A DNA stretch of 64,000 bases, from positions 124,001 through 188,000 of the forward strand of contig DASYUL010000049.1 of NCBI GenBank assembly GCA_036001245.1. Reading direction: 5' to 3'. The notes below the pieces were generated by a model that saw only the letters and a list, made by a program, of their open reading frames with translations, searched no databases and was not told where the DNA came from. The DNA is from Gp7-AA6 sp036001245 (GTDB taxonomy: Bacteria; Acidobacteriota; Thermoanaerobaculia; UBA5066; Gp7-AA6). The translations under genes were made by a program, and so were the position numbers. Shown here piece by piece: positions 19,608 through 28,082 of the stretch (position 1 is the first letter of the stretch; every line of letters starts with the position of its first letter).

Positions 19608-20528
19608 CTACGTCCGGAAGACCGCTGCGAAGGCCGGGAGGAGTTCGGGCCGGGCGGTCACCCGGTCGTCGAAGCCCCGGTCCGCAGAGAAGAGGCTGCC
19701 CGAGATCGGTGTCGGCTTGACGGGAAACGCGGAGGCGCTCGCGAGCTCCCGGCCGGGCGTCGCGTCGTGGACGTAGACCGCCGACAGACCGCTGCCGTGG
19801 AGCTTCTCCATGTAGTAGGAGAGTGAGAGCCGGACCTCCTGGTCCTGGTCCTCCTCCCCTTCCTCGTCCGGCCGCTGGCGGAAGAACACGGGAGTTCCGT
19901 CGCGAGCGATCACGAAGACGAGCGAGCCGGGCGAACGGTGGAGGAGGCCATAGTCGCCGCCGGCGAGGGGGCCGAGCACCGGTGAAAGCCCGCAGAACAG
20001 GGCGAGGCTCGCCGGAGTCAACGCGCCGACGCGAACTCCCACGCTTTCGAAGGACTGTTCGATCGATCGCAGCGATTCCGCCGGCGCAGCCGCAACGAGC
20101 AGGCGGATCTCGCCGGCGCCGCCCCGCGGCATCTCTTCGAACACGACCGACAGGTCCTCGCTGATTCCGGGCAGGAGCTTCTTCAATTTCCAGAGGACCA
20201 TGTCCCGCACCGCGTCTTCGGATTCCGGCAGAGTGTCGAAGTCGATCGGCAGGATGCGCGCCCACGAGTCGGGGAAGACGACCGTGGCCTTCGAGAGGCG
20301 GCCGCGGGAAACCTTCCGGGCGACGTCGACCGCGTCGGCAATCGCTTCCCGGGAGAAGAGCGGGGTACCGGACGGCCCCGCGCCCAGACTATTCGCCGGA
20401 TACGAGAAGTGCCGGGACTCGACGAAGCCGGGCGCGGGCTCGCGTCGGACGTTGGCCCAAGTGACGCCATCCGCCATCAGGCAGAAGGCGTGCGGAGGCA
20501 CGACGGAAGGGAGGAGTGGAATTCTCAT
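19608..20528 (-). CDS. pilM: PilM/GspL-like actin-fold protein
   Basis: 306 residues, cytoplasmic, of the PilM/GspL actin-like family that binds the PilN tail and the assembly ATPase. Recognisable parts are the VFPDSWARILPIDFDTLPESEDAVRDMVLWKLKKLLP region and LRSIEQSFESVGV...LFCGLSPV. Nucleotide-binding motifs are weak, as often in this branch. The ATG overlaps the stop of the ATPase gene (20528-20530), and four bases separate it from pilN. Confidence 0.75.
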   Translation of the reverse strand: MRIPLLPSVVPPHAFCLMADGVTWANVRREPAPGFVESRHFSYPANSLGAGPSGTPLFSREAIADAVDVARKVSRGRLSKATVVFPDSWARILPIDFDTLPESEDAVRDMVLWKLKKLLPGISEDLSVVFEEMPRGGAGEIRLLVAAAPAESLRSIEQSFESVGVRVGALTPASLALFCGLSPVLGPLAGGDYGLLHRSPGSLVFVIARDGTPVFFRQRPDEEGEEDQDQEVRLSLSYYMEKLHGSGLSAVYVHDATPGRELASASAFPVKPTPISGSLFSADRGFDDRVTARPELLPAFAAVFRT

Positions 20529-22156
20529 CACTCGACGAACGTGACTTTGTTGATCTCTTTCAGCGTCGTCGAGCCCTCGAAGACCTTCGCGAGCGCAGCC
20601 TCCCGGAGGAAGGTCATCCCCTCCTCCTTCGCGGCCCTCTTGATCTCGGCCGCGGGACGGCGTTCGAGGATGAGCCCGCGGATCCGGTCGGAAAGGTCGA
20701 GGAGCTCCGCGATCGCCATCCGCCCGTGGAACCCGGTTCCGTCGCACTCGAGACAACCCCGCCCCTCGTAGAAGATCTGCCCATCGAGCGTCGCGGGGTC
20801 GAGCCCGGCCTCGGCGATCGTCTGCTGTGAGACGGACACCTGCTCGCGGCAGTGGCTGCAGATCTTCCGGACGAGGCGCTGCGCGAGGACGCAGTTCAGG
20901 GCGGAGACGAAATTGTACAGCTCGACCTTCATGTTCAGGAACCGGCCGAGGACGTCGACGACGTTGTTGGCGTGAACGGTCGTGAACACGAGGTGACCGG
21001 TCAGAGCTGACTGAACGGCGATCTGCGCCGTCTCCTCGTCGCGGATCTCGCCCACCATGATCTTGTCCGGGTCGTGCCGCAGGATCGAGCGCAGCCCCCG
21101 CGCGAACGTCAGGCCCTTCTTCTCGTTCACCGGGATCTGCGTGATGCCGCGGAGCTGGTACTCGACCGGGTCCTCGATCGTCACGATCTTGTCTTCGACT
21201 GACTGGATCTCCGATAGGCACGCGTAGAGCGTCGTCGTCTTCCCGGAGCCGGTGGGGCCGGTGACGAGAACCATCCCATACGGCTCGCGGATGAACTTCC
21301 GAACCTTCTTCTTCGTCTCGGCGTCGAAGCCGAGCACGTCGAGGTTCAAGCTCTTGAACTCGGCGTTCGCGGACTCCTTGTCGAGGATGCGGATCACGGC
21401 GTCCTCGCCGTGCACGGTCGGCATGATCGACACGCGGAAGTCGATCGTGCGCCCGCGGACGCGCAACTTGAAGCGGCCGTCCTGCGGGATGCGCTTCTCG
21501 GAAATGTCGAGCTCCGACATCACCTTGATCCTCGAGATGATCGTTCCGTGATGCCGTTTGTCGATCGGGTCCATCGCCTGGTACAGGACGCCGTCGATCC
21601 GGTACTTGATGAGGACGACGTTCTCCTGCGTCTCGATGTGGACGTCTGAGGCGCGGCGCTGAATCGCGTTGAAGAGGATCGAGTCGACGAGCTTGATGAT
21701 CGGCGAAGCGTCCTGCGTGATCCGGTCGATCGTGAGGGTCTCCTCGCCCTCTTCGTCCTCGCTGACGAGCTGGAGGCGGAAGTCCTCGGTCGCCTCGTCC
21801 AGCACCCTCTGCGAGGACTCGCTCTTCTGGAGGATGTCGGCGATCTTCGCGCGGCTGCCGACCTTGATCCGGAGCGGAAGCCCCGTCAGGAGCTCGAGCT
21901 CGTCCAGCTTGACGACGTCGGTCGGATCGGCGCAGATCACCGTCATCGATTTCTCGGTGCGCTTCTCCGGAACGAACGTGTAACGAAGCATCCATTCGAC
22001 CGGAATCGACCGGAAGAGGTCCGGGTCGACGCGGAACGCCGAGAGGTCGACGTACGGCAACCCGAGCCGCTCGGCGAGGGCCATCGCCTGAAGCTCTTCC
22101 TCTTCCTTCGAAGAGATGCGCACCGTCGGTTCCCCGTTGACGTACTGCTTCGCCAC
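20528..22156 (-). CDS. gspE: GspE/PilB-family secretion ATPase
   Basis: 542-residue hexameric ATPase powering pseudopilus assembly. N-terminal GspE_N domain (EELQAMALAERLGLPYVDLS), then Walker A GPTGSGKTTTLY, Asp-box IVTIEDPVEYQL, Walker B LRHDPDKIMVGEIRD and His-box TGHLVFTTVHAN. The tetracysteine zinc site is complete (CSHC ... CLEC). A separate PilB is encoded at 34426, so this copy most likely serves the secretin operon around it. Confidence 0.94.
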   Translation of the reverse strand: MAKQYVNGEPTVRISSKEEEELQAMALAERLGLPYVDLSAFRVDPDLFRSIPVEWMLRYTFVPEKRTEKSMTVICADPTDVVKLDELELLTGLPLRIKVGSRAKIADILQKSESSQRVLDEATEDFRLQLVSEDEEGEETLTIDRITQDASPIIKLVDSILFNAIQRRASDVHIETQENVVLIKYRIDGVLYQAMDPIDKRHHGTIISRIKVMSELDISEKRIPQDGRFKLRVRGRTIDFRVSIMPTVHGEDAVIRILDKESANAEFKSLNLDVLGFDAETKKKVRKFIREPYGMVLVTGPTGSGKTTTLYACLSEIQSVEDKIVTIEDPVEYQLRGITQIPVNEKKGLTFARGLRSILRHDPDKIMVGEIRDEETAQIAVQSALTGHLVFTTVHANNVVDVLGRFLNMKVELYNFVSALNCVLAQRLVRKICSHCREQVSVSQQTIAEAGLDPATLDGQIFYEGRGCLECDGTGFHGRMAIAELLDLSDRIRGLILERRPAAEIKRAAKEEGMTFLREAALAKVFEGSTTLKEINKVTFVE

Positions 22157-22168
22157 GTCGCTACCCCT

Positions 22169-23383
22169 TCAGCCTTTGATCTGGGACATGATCTTGAAAA
22201 TCGGGAGATACACAGAGAGCAGGATCGTCATGATCACGCCCCCCATGAGCACGAGAATCGCCGGCTCGACGAACGTGATCACGCGCGCGAGCAGGACGTC
22301 GATCTCTTCGTCGTAGAAGTCTGAGACGGCCGTCAGCATTTCCTCGAGCGCGCCCGACGTCTCCCCGACTTTGATCATCTCGATGGTCAGGTTCGTGAGG
22401 ATGCCGGTCGACTCGAGCGCCTGCCACAGCTCGCCGCCCTCGCGAACCTTCGGGACCACCTCGCGGATGCGCCGGGCGATGTGGCGGTTACCGATCGCTT
22501 CCGCGGCGTTCTCGAGGCTCGGCACGAGAGGCGTGCCGCCGCCGAGAAGCGTCGCGAGACTTCTCGTGAACTGCGTGATCGCGAAGCGGCGGAAGAGCCC
22601 ACCGAGGAACGGGAGCTTCAGGAGGAAACCGTCGGACCACGCGCGGCCGGTCGGAGTGCGCAACCACCGCCATGCCACCCAGCCGCCGAAGAAAACGGCG
22701 GGAAGGAGCCACACGATGTTGTCGCGGAGAAATCCCGCAATACCGACCACGATGACCGTCAGCAGCGGCAGATCGGCGTGGAAGTCCGCGAAGAAGTCCT
22801 GGAACTTCGGGATCACGACCGTCATCAGGATCGCGATCAGAACGGTGGAAAGGGCCAACAGGATCGCGGGATAGACGAGCGTCGAGACGACCTTGCGGGA
22901 GATGGCGATGACGGTCTTCTGGTACTTCAGGTAGCGGCGGAGGACGCTCTCGATCTCTCCCGACTTCTCGCCGGCCTTCAGCGACGTCCAGTAGAGCCGA
23001 GGGAAGATGTCCCCCTGCTCGGCGAACGCCTCGGAGATCGAGGCGCCGGAGTTTACGCGGTCCTTCACGTCGGCGAGGACGGCGCGAAGCCCGGGGCTCT
23101 CCTGCCGCTCGAGAAGGATCTCGAAGGACCGGACGACCGGCAGTCCCGCCTTGAGGAGGGCGATCATCTCCTGATTGAAGACGAGGAAGTCGGCCATCTT
23201 GACGCGGTTCTTTCGTCCCGAGCGGCCTCCGGGCAGCGCGAATCCGTGGCGCCGGATCTCGAAGACGTGTCCGCCGCGACGCTCGATCTCGACCTGCGCC
23301 GCTTTCGAGTCCGGGGCGAGGATCGACTGTTCGGCGACCGAGCCGTCCGGCCAGCCCGCCTTGACGGAGAACTGCGGGCTCAC
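22169..23383 (-). CDS. gspF: GspF/PilC-family platform protein
   Basis: 404-residue polytopic inner-membrane protein with two T2SSF repeats (FNQEMIALLKAGLPVVRSFEILLER and FTRSLATLLGGGTPLVPSLENA), each followed by membrane helices; the C-terminal helix VEPAILVLMGGVIMTILLSVYLPIFK is diagnostic. It links the ATPase to pseudopilin polymerisation. ATG overlaps the upstream stop (23380-23383), and 12 bases separate it from gspE. Confidence 0.93.
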   Translation of the reverse strand: MSPQFSVKAGWPDGSVAEQSILAPDSKAAQVEIERRGGHVFEIRRHGFALPGGRSGRKNRVKMADFLVFNQEMIALLKAGLPVVRSFEILLERQESPGLRAVLADVKDRVNSGASISEAFAEQGDIFPRLYWTSLKAGEKSGEIESVLRRYLKYQKTVIAISRKVVSTLVYPAILLALSTVLIAILMTVVIPKFQDFFADFHADLPLLTVIVVGIAGFLRDNIVWLLPAVFFGGWVAWRWLRTPTGRAWSDGFLLKLPFLGGLFRRFAITQFTRSLATLLGGGTPLVPSLENAAEAIGNRHIARRIREVVPKVREGGELWQALESTGILTNLTIEMIKVGETSGALEEMLTAVSDFYDEEIDVLLARVITFVEPAILVLMGGVIMTILLSVYLPIFKIMSQIKG

Positions 23384-24129
23384 GGGTTCTTCTTCTCCAC
23401 GGTCCGCTGCCCGTCCGTGCCCTTCTCCGCGCCCGCGCGCGGCGTCTCCTGCGCGAGCAGGATCAGGATGAGCGCGTTCTTCGAGCCTTCCTCTTTCGAG
23501 GCGCCGACGACGAGGGTCTGGTTCAGCGTCACAGGCATCGGCGCCCGGTAGAGCGCGACCGGCACGACGCGCCCCTGCGCGTTTCGCCGCAGCCGCGAGA
23601 GCGAGAACGGCGAGAGCAGGAGCTGGTCGCCCGATCCCGCCGGCTCGATCCAGAAGTTCAGCATGTACGCCTCACCCTCTTCACCGAGCTGTGCGGCGAC
23701 CGGAGCCCCCTCGATCCCCCGCATCACGGCGGAGTCGATCAGGCTGTAGTCGTTGAACTGGAAGAGCGACTTCAGCTTCGCCCCCATGCCCCCGATCTCC
23801 CGATCGATCGAGCCGGCGGGCACCTCCGCGCGAGCGCGAACGAGCTTGATCGCGAACGTGAACCCGCGCGGCGGCACGTCGAATTGCGCAATGACGCGGG
23901 CGATCATGCGGAGGTTCTCCTCCCGATCGGTCACGGTGATCGCCTTCAGGCGCGGAGTCAGGGTCACCGTTCCTGCGTCGGAGAGGTGCGGCCGGATCAG
24001 CAGCGCGGCTTCTTCGACCTGGCGGTACTTCAGGATGAACACCTTCACGAGAGCTTCTTCGGCCGCGAAGATCGCGGGCGCGAAGAGCGAAATGGCCCCG
24101 AAGGCCGCGAGTAAAATCCCTTTTCTCAC
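23380..24129 (-). CDS. Stand-alone secretin N-domain-like periplasmic protein
   Basis: First gene of the secretion operon, 249 residues, GTG start. A signal peptide (GILLAAFGAISLFAPAIFA) is followed by one secretin N1-type module (VFILKYRQVEEAALLIRPHLSDAGTVTLTPRLKAITVTDREENLRMIARVIAQFD), then a 150-residue part I do not recognise (DYSLIDSAVMRGIEG, LNFWIEPAGSGDQLLLSPFSL). There is no secretin barrel. It may pair with the full secretin at the other end of the operon or help its assembly. Confidence 0.7.
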   Translation of the reverse strand: MRKGILLAAFGAISLFAPAIFAAEEALVKVFILKYRQVEEAALLIRPHLSDAGTVTLTPRLKAITVTDREENLRMIARVIAQFDVPPRGFTFAIKLVRARAEVPAGSIDREIGGMGAKLKSLFQFNDYSLIDSAVMRGIEGAPVAAQLGEEGEAYMLNFWIEPAGSGDQLLLSPFSLSRLRRNAQGRVVPVALYRAPMPVTLNQTLVVGASKEEGSKNALILILLAQETPRAGAEKGTDGQRTVEKKNP

Positions 24130-24159
24130 TCGAAGTAAAAACCCCGCTCCCTGACGGGA

Positions 24160-24221
24160 GCCATCAGCTGTCAGCGATCAGCGCTCAGCTGAGAGCTGAG
24201 AACTGAGAACTGAGACCTACT
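24160..24221. repeat. Short-period repeat (AGCTGAGAACTGAGA family)
   Basis: Low-complexity block built from variants of CAGCTGAGAGCTGAG and AACTGAGAACTGAGA between the secretion operon and the anti-sigma gene. The same family recurs at 14881-14912, 34300-34365 and 36262-36345. A GGCTCCC/GGGAGCC-like palindrome precedes it (about 24146-24161). Confidence 0.7.
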
Positions 24222-24755
24222 TCAAATGTCGAGCGAACGATCCACGATCCACACGACGCGCGGCTCCTGGCTCGTCGTACCCGGGTTCCAGTCGTAGATC
24301 GTCGCGTCCGCGGGAAACGTCGCGGTCGGAGCCTTCTGCGCCGCCGGGGCGAAGCCCGGCGCCGAAGCCGGAACGGACGGAGTCTTCGCGACCGAGTCGA
24401 CCGGAGGGCGGCCCGAGCCCGGCAGGACGAGCGTCATCGCCGCGAGCGCCGCTGCCGACGCTATCGCGGCCAGGCGCCGGCGGCTTCTCCGGCGCGACCG
24501 GCCGACTCTGCGCTCGGTTTCGGCGAGCGCAATTCCCGACCGCACTCCCGCGAGCACGGAGAGGACGTCCTCGGCAGACACCTCGTCCGCCGGAACGCGC
24601 GCGAAGAGGAGCGACGGCTCGATCTGCGCGACCTCCCTGCGGCAGCCCTCGCAGGAGGCGAGATGCTCCCGGAGCTCGCGGCGGTCGCCCGCGGCGAGCG
24701 CGTCCTCGAGATATCTCGGAAGCCGATCGCGAACCGTTCCGCAGGGAACGCTCAC
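24222..24755 (-). CDS. Zinc-finger anti-sigma factor
   Basis: 177 residues with an N-terminal zf-HC2 anti-sigma domain (HLASCEGCRREV, the HxxxCxxC zinc site), then one membrane helix (LAAIASAAALAAMTLVLPG) and a short extracytoplasmic tail with a terminal WIVDRSLDI. It binds and holds the sigma factor encoded directly upstream; the GTG start overlaps the sigma stop (24752-24755), which would keep the pair stoichiometric. The signal that releases sigma is not evident. Confidence 0.88.
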   Translation of the reverse strand: MSVPCGTVRDRLPRYLEDALAAGDRRELREHLASCEGCRREVAQIEPSLLFARVPADEVSAEDVLSVLAGVRSGIALAETERRVGRSRRRSRRRLAAIASAAALAAMTLVLPGSGRPPVDSVAKTPSVPASAPGFAPAAQKAPTATFPADATIYDWNPGTTSQEPRVVWIVDRSLDI

Positions 24756-25375
24756 GAACGCCTCCCCTCGGAGAGGCCCGGACAGATCTTCGCGATCTCC
24801 CGCCGCAGGATGCGTCGCGCGTTGAAGAGGTGGTTGCGCACGGTCGACTCGCCACACTTCAAGATCTGCGCGATCTCTTTCGTGTCGCGATCTTCCATCT
24901 CCTTCAGGACGAAGACGGCCTTCTGTTTTCCGGTCAGCCGCGAGGCCACCGTCTGGAAGAGCCTCGCGAGCTCGCCGTCCTCGACCGCGTTCGTCGTCTG
25001 GGAGCCACTCATCTCCTCGCGATGACGCACGAGATGGATCGTCGCGCCGTGCGCGCGCTCGCGGCTGCGGGAGCTTCTCAGGAAGTCGATCGAGAGGTTC
25101 GTCGCGATGCGATAGAGCCAGGTATTGAAGGAGTACTTCTCGTCGTACCGGGAGATCTGCTCCCAGACGCGGAGGAAGACGAGCTGCGCCACGTCCCGCG
25201 CGTCCTCGCCGTCCCCGACGATCCGGCGCGCCACGGAGACGACGGCCGGCGTCTTGCGGACGACCAGGGCCTCGAAGGAGAGCATGTCGCCCCCCTTCGC
25301 CCGGACGGCGAGATCGCTGTCGGAAAGCTCGACTGCTTCCCGTCGCTCCCGGCTTTCGCTGTAAACGAGCTCCAT
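24752..25375 (-). CDS. ECF-family RNA polymerase sigma factor
   Basis: 207-residue sigma-70 of the ECF group: region 2 (FEALVVRKTPAVVSVARRIVGDGEDARDVAQLVFLRVWEQI...NTWLYRIATNLSIDFLR) and region 4 (LTGKQKAVFVLKEMEDRDTKEIAQILKCGESTVRNHLFNARRILRRE). The frame is open further upstream, but that part is only the translated 46-bp repeat array, so MELVYSES at 25375 is chosen. Paired with the anti-sigma gene just downstream. Confidence 0.92.
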   Translation of the reverse strand: MELVYSESRERREAVELSDSDLAVRAKGGDMLSFEALVVRKTPAVVSVARRIVGDGEDARDVAQLVFLRVWEQISRYDEKYSFNTWLYRIATNLSIDFLRSSRSRERAHGATIHLVRHREEMSGSQTTNAVEDGELARLFQTVASRLTGKQKAVFVLKEMEDRDTKEIAQILKCGESTVRNHLFNARRILRREIAKICPGLSEGRRS

Positions 25376-25381
25376 CGTGCT

Positions 25382-25647
25382 TTGAACTGCGGCGGGTGCA
25401 GGCCCGCAGGACCTGTCCCCGCGACTTTCCTGAGTCCTCCCGGGCGTTATACGGAGCGGCAACGTTTCTCGTCGCCCCGTTTCTTCCGACGTCGGTCTCC
25501 GTGCTCCTTGAACTGGCGGGTGCAGGGCCGTAGGGCCAAGTCCCCGCGAAAACTGAACTGCGGCGGTTGCAGGGTCGTAGGGCCCTGTCCCCGTGACAAC
25601 TGAACTGAGGCGGGTGCAGGGCCGTAGGCCCTGTCCCCGCGACATTC
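25382..25647. repeat. Four copies of a ~46-bp GC-rich repeat
   Basis: Copies begin at about 25382, 25508, 25552 and 25600; the last three are in direct tandem. Each follows the pattern TGAACTGMGGCGGGTGCAGG, then a short palindrome (GGGCCGTAGGCCC or variant), then TGTCCCCGCGAC. They lie between the ECF sigma gene and waaA, close to both promoters. No variable spacers, so not a CRISPR. Confidence 0.8.
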
Positions 25648-25734
25648 CCCAGGATAACCCTTTGAATGGTAAAACGTTGTGGCGACGCCGGCAAGAGAAA
25701 GGACGGGCTTCTCCTGCAACATAATCGCCCCGGC

Positions 25735-27003
25735 ATGCTCTTTTACCGGATCCTGGCGGGGGGAGCGCTCCTTGCGTACTCGCCGGTGGCGCTCTTGCGG
25801 GCGGTCAGCGGCCGCCGACGGCCGGGCGACATCCGCGGCCGCCTCGGGTGGAGGCCCTATCCGGATCTCGCCGGAGGTGTCTGGATCCATGCGGTCTCGG
25901 TCGGGGAGGTCGGGGTGGCGTCGAGCCTCCTGGCCGCGCTCGCACGGCGCGCGCCCGGGCGACGCTTCGGCCTTTCGGTCACGACGGAGGCGGGCCGGGA
26001 CCTCGCGGAGCGCATCGCGCCTGCCGGCGTCGAGGTCTTCGCGTTCCCCTTCGACCTGGCCGGACCGGTCGAGAAGGCGCTCGCTCGCGTCCGTCCCGGG
26101 CTCATCCTCCTCACGGAGACGGAGCTCTGGCCGCTCTTCCTCGCCCGAGCGGCGAGCCGCGGGGTTCCGGTCGCGATCGTCAATGGCCGCATCTCGGAGC
26201 GCTCCTTTCCCAGATACCGCATGCTGCGACGCTGGTTCGCGCCGGCGCTCGACAGGGTCGCGCTCTTCGTCATGCAGACCGAGGAGGACGCGCGGCGGGT
26301 GGAGGCGCTCGGGGTGCCTCGCTCGAAGATCCGCATGAAGGGAAACGTCAAGTACGACGTCCCGGAGGCGCTGCCGTTTCGCGACGCCGACCGTCTCTCC
26401 GCGGCAGCGGCCGGCCGGCCGATCGTCGTCGCGGGCTCGACCGACGAGGCAGAGGAGGCGTCGGTCGTCGCGGCGGCGCGGGCGCTGTCCACCCGCGCTC
26501 TCGTCGCGGTCGCGCCGCGTCGGCCCGAGCGCTTCGGAGAGCTCGCGCGGAAGATCGAAGCGGCCGGGCTTGCCCTTCTCCGCCGCAGCGGAGAGCATCG
26601 TGGGGCGGCGGACGTATACCTCCTCGACACGATCGGGGAACTTTCCGCGCTTTACGCGCACGCGAGGATCGCCTTCATCGGGGGGAGTCTCGTCGCCCGC
26701 GGCGGGCATAACCCGATCGAAGCGTGGGCGTCCGGAGTCCCCGTGATCGTCGGTCCCCACACGGAGAATTTCCGCGAGGTGACCGCGAAGGGAGAGGAGC
26801 TCGGCATCGCGACGCGCGTGGCGGAAGAGACAGAGCTCGCGGGTTGCATCGAGCGGGAGCTCGCGGATCTCTCGGCGCTCGACGCTCGCGGAGAGAAGGC
26901 TCGGGAGTTCGTCGCCGCCAACCGCGGCGCCGCGGACGCGACGGCGAAAGAAGTCCTCTCGCTCCTGCCCGAGCGGACCGCGAGACGCGGGGCGGCGGGT
27001 TGA
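25735..27003 (+). CDS. waaA: 3-deoxy-D-manno-octulosonic acid (Kdo) transferase
   Basis: Inner-membrane-associated GT30 enzyme that adds Kdo to lipid IVA, 422 residues. A short N-terminal membrane anchor (MLFYRILAGGALLAYSPVALL) precedes the two Rossmann domains; WIHAVSVGEVGVA, LTETELWPLFL, VNGRISERSFPRYR and GHNPIEAWASGVPVIVGPHTENF are hallmark segments. An upstream ATG (25666) would add 23 unlikely residues; a CATAAT hexamer nine bases before 25735 supports this start. First gene of a lipid A/core operon, overlapping lpxK. Confidence 0.93.
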   Translation: MLFYRILAGGALLAYSPVALLRAVSGRRRPGDIRGRLGWRPYPDLAGGVWIHAVSVGEVGVASSLLAALARRAPGRRFGLSVTTEAGRDLAERIAPAGVEVFAFPFDLAGPVEKALARVRPGLILLTETELWPLFLARAASRGVPVAIVNGRISERSFPRYRMLRRWFAPALDRVALFVMQTEEDARRVEALGVPRSKIRMKGNVKYDVPEALPFRDADRLSAAAAGRPIVVAGSTDEAEEASVVAAARALSTRALVAVAPRRPERFGELARKIEAAGLALLRRSGEHRGAADVYLLDTIGELSALYAHARIAFIGGSLVARGGHNPIEAWASGVPVIVGPHTENFREVTAKGEELGIATRVAEETELAGCIERELADLSALDARGEKAREFVAANRGAADATAKEVLSLLPERTARRGAAG

Positions 27004-28082
27004 GGGCGACGCGGCTTCCCGGGCCGCTCGTGCGAACTGCACTCGCGCCCTTCTCGACGCTGTACGGCCGCGCGCTCGAGTCGCGCGCGCGGCTCTATCG
27101 CTCCGGCGCGTTCGCGGCGGAGCGGGCGGCGTGTCCCGTCATCTCCGTCGGCAACCTGACCTTCGGCGGAACCGGCAAGACGCCCTTCGTCGAGTTCCTC
27201 GCCCGGCGACTGCGTTTCGAGGGACGGACGCCGGCGATCGTCTCACGGGGGTACGGACGTCGCTCGAAAGGCGTGGTCGTCGTCTCGGACGGATCCGGAC
27301 CGCTCGTCGGGCCGGACGAGGGCGGAGACGAGCCGGTCGCGATCGCGCGGAGGGTGCCCGGCGTCCCCGTGATCGTCGGCGAGCACCGGGCGGAGGCGGC
27401 CCGGGCCGCGCAGGGTCACGGCGCGGATCTGATCATCCTGGACGACGGCTTTCAGCACCTCGCGCTCGAGCGCGACGTCGACCTTCTTCTCCTGGATGCC
27501 GCGGACCCGTTCGGAGGCGGCGAGCTGCCTCCCCGCGGGAGACTGCGCGAGCCCCTTTCCGCGCTCGCCCGGGCGGACGCCGTCGTCTTCACGCGGATCG
27601 ATCTTGCGGATCCTCCGCGGGAGGCGCGCGCCGAGCTCGCGCGCCGAAACCCGGAAGCGCGGGTGTTCACTGCGCGCATCCGGCCCGCCGGACTGTGGGA
27701 CGAGCGCGGCTCCGCTGTCGCCGAAACGCGATTGACCTCCCGCCGTTTCGTCGCCGTTTGCGGCATCGCGAACCCCGCGAGCTTCCGGGCGTCGCTCGCG
27801 GAGCTGGACCTTCCGGCCGAGGAGCTCCTCGCCTTTCCCGACCATCACCGCTACGGCCGGCGGGACCTCGAACGGATCCGGCAGGCCGCCGACCGGACGG
27901 GCAGCGCGTGGATCGCGACCACCGAGAAGGACGCGGTGAAGCTCGAAGGCCGGACAACGCTCCCGGTCGTCGCACTCCGGCTCGAAGTCGAGATGGGCGA
28001 AGCGGAGTTCTTTCCCTTTCTCCGGTCCCGGCTGTCGGACGTTCGCAGGCCGCCGCGCGCGGCGTCCGAACCGCGGCCATGA
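27000..28082 (+). CDS. lpxK: Tetraacyldisaccharide 4'-kinase
   Basis: Phosphorylates the 4' position of lipid A disaccharide at the inner membrane. 360 residues from a TTG overlapping the waaA stop (TTGA); a GTG at 27030 is an alternative. The P-loop region VISVGNLTFGGTGKTPFVEFLA, SRGYGRRSKG, GDEPVAIARRVPGVPVIVG and ILDDGFQHLALERDVDLLLLD are the family signature, and FPDHHRYGRRDL and ATTEKDAVKL close the C-terminal lobe. It overlaps the next gene by ATGA. Confidence 0.94.
   Translation: MRATRLPGPLVRTALAPFSTLYGRALESRARLYRSGAFAAERAACPVISVGNLTFGGTGKTPFVEFLARRLRFEGRTPAIVSRGYGRRSKGVVVVSDGSGPLVGPDEGGDEPVAIARRVPGVPVIVGEHRAEAARAAQGHGADLIILDDGFQHLALERDVDLLLLDAADPFGGGELPPRGRLREPLSALARADAVVFTRIDLADPPREARAELARRNPEARVFTARIRPAGLWDERGSAVAETRLTSRRFVAVCGIANPASFRASLAELDLPAEELLAFPDHHRYGRRDLERIRQAADRTGSAWIATTEKDAVKLEGRTTLPVVALRLEVEMGEAEFFPFLRSRLSDVRRPPRAASEPRP

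Noticed and set aside
24752..25645. 90-residue N-terminal extension of the ECF sigma factor
   Set aside because: The extension is just the translated 46-bp repeats; region 2 begins soon after the ATG at 25375.
25382..25647. Possible CRISPR array
   Set aside because: The units are contiguous, differ internally, and have no unique spacers of even length; no cas genes are nearby.
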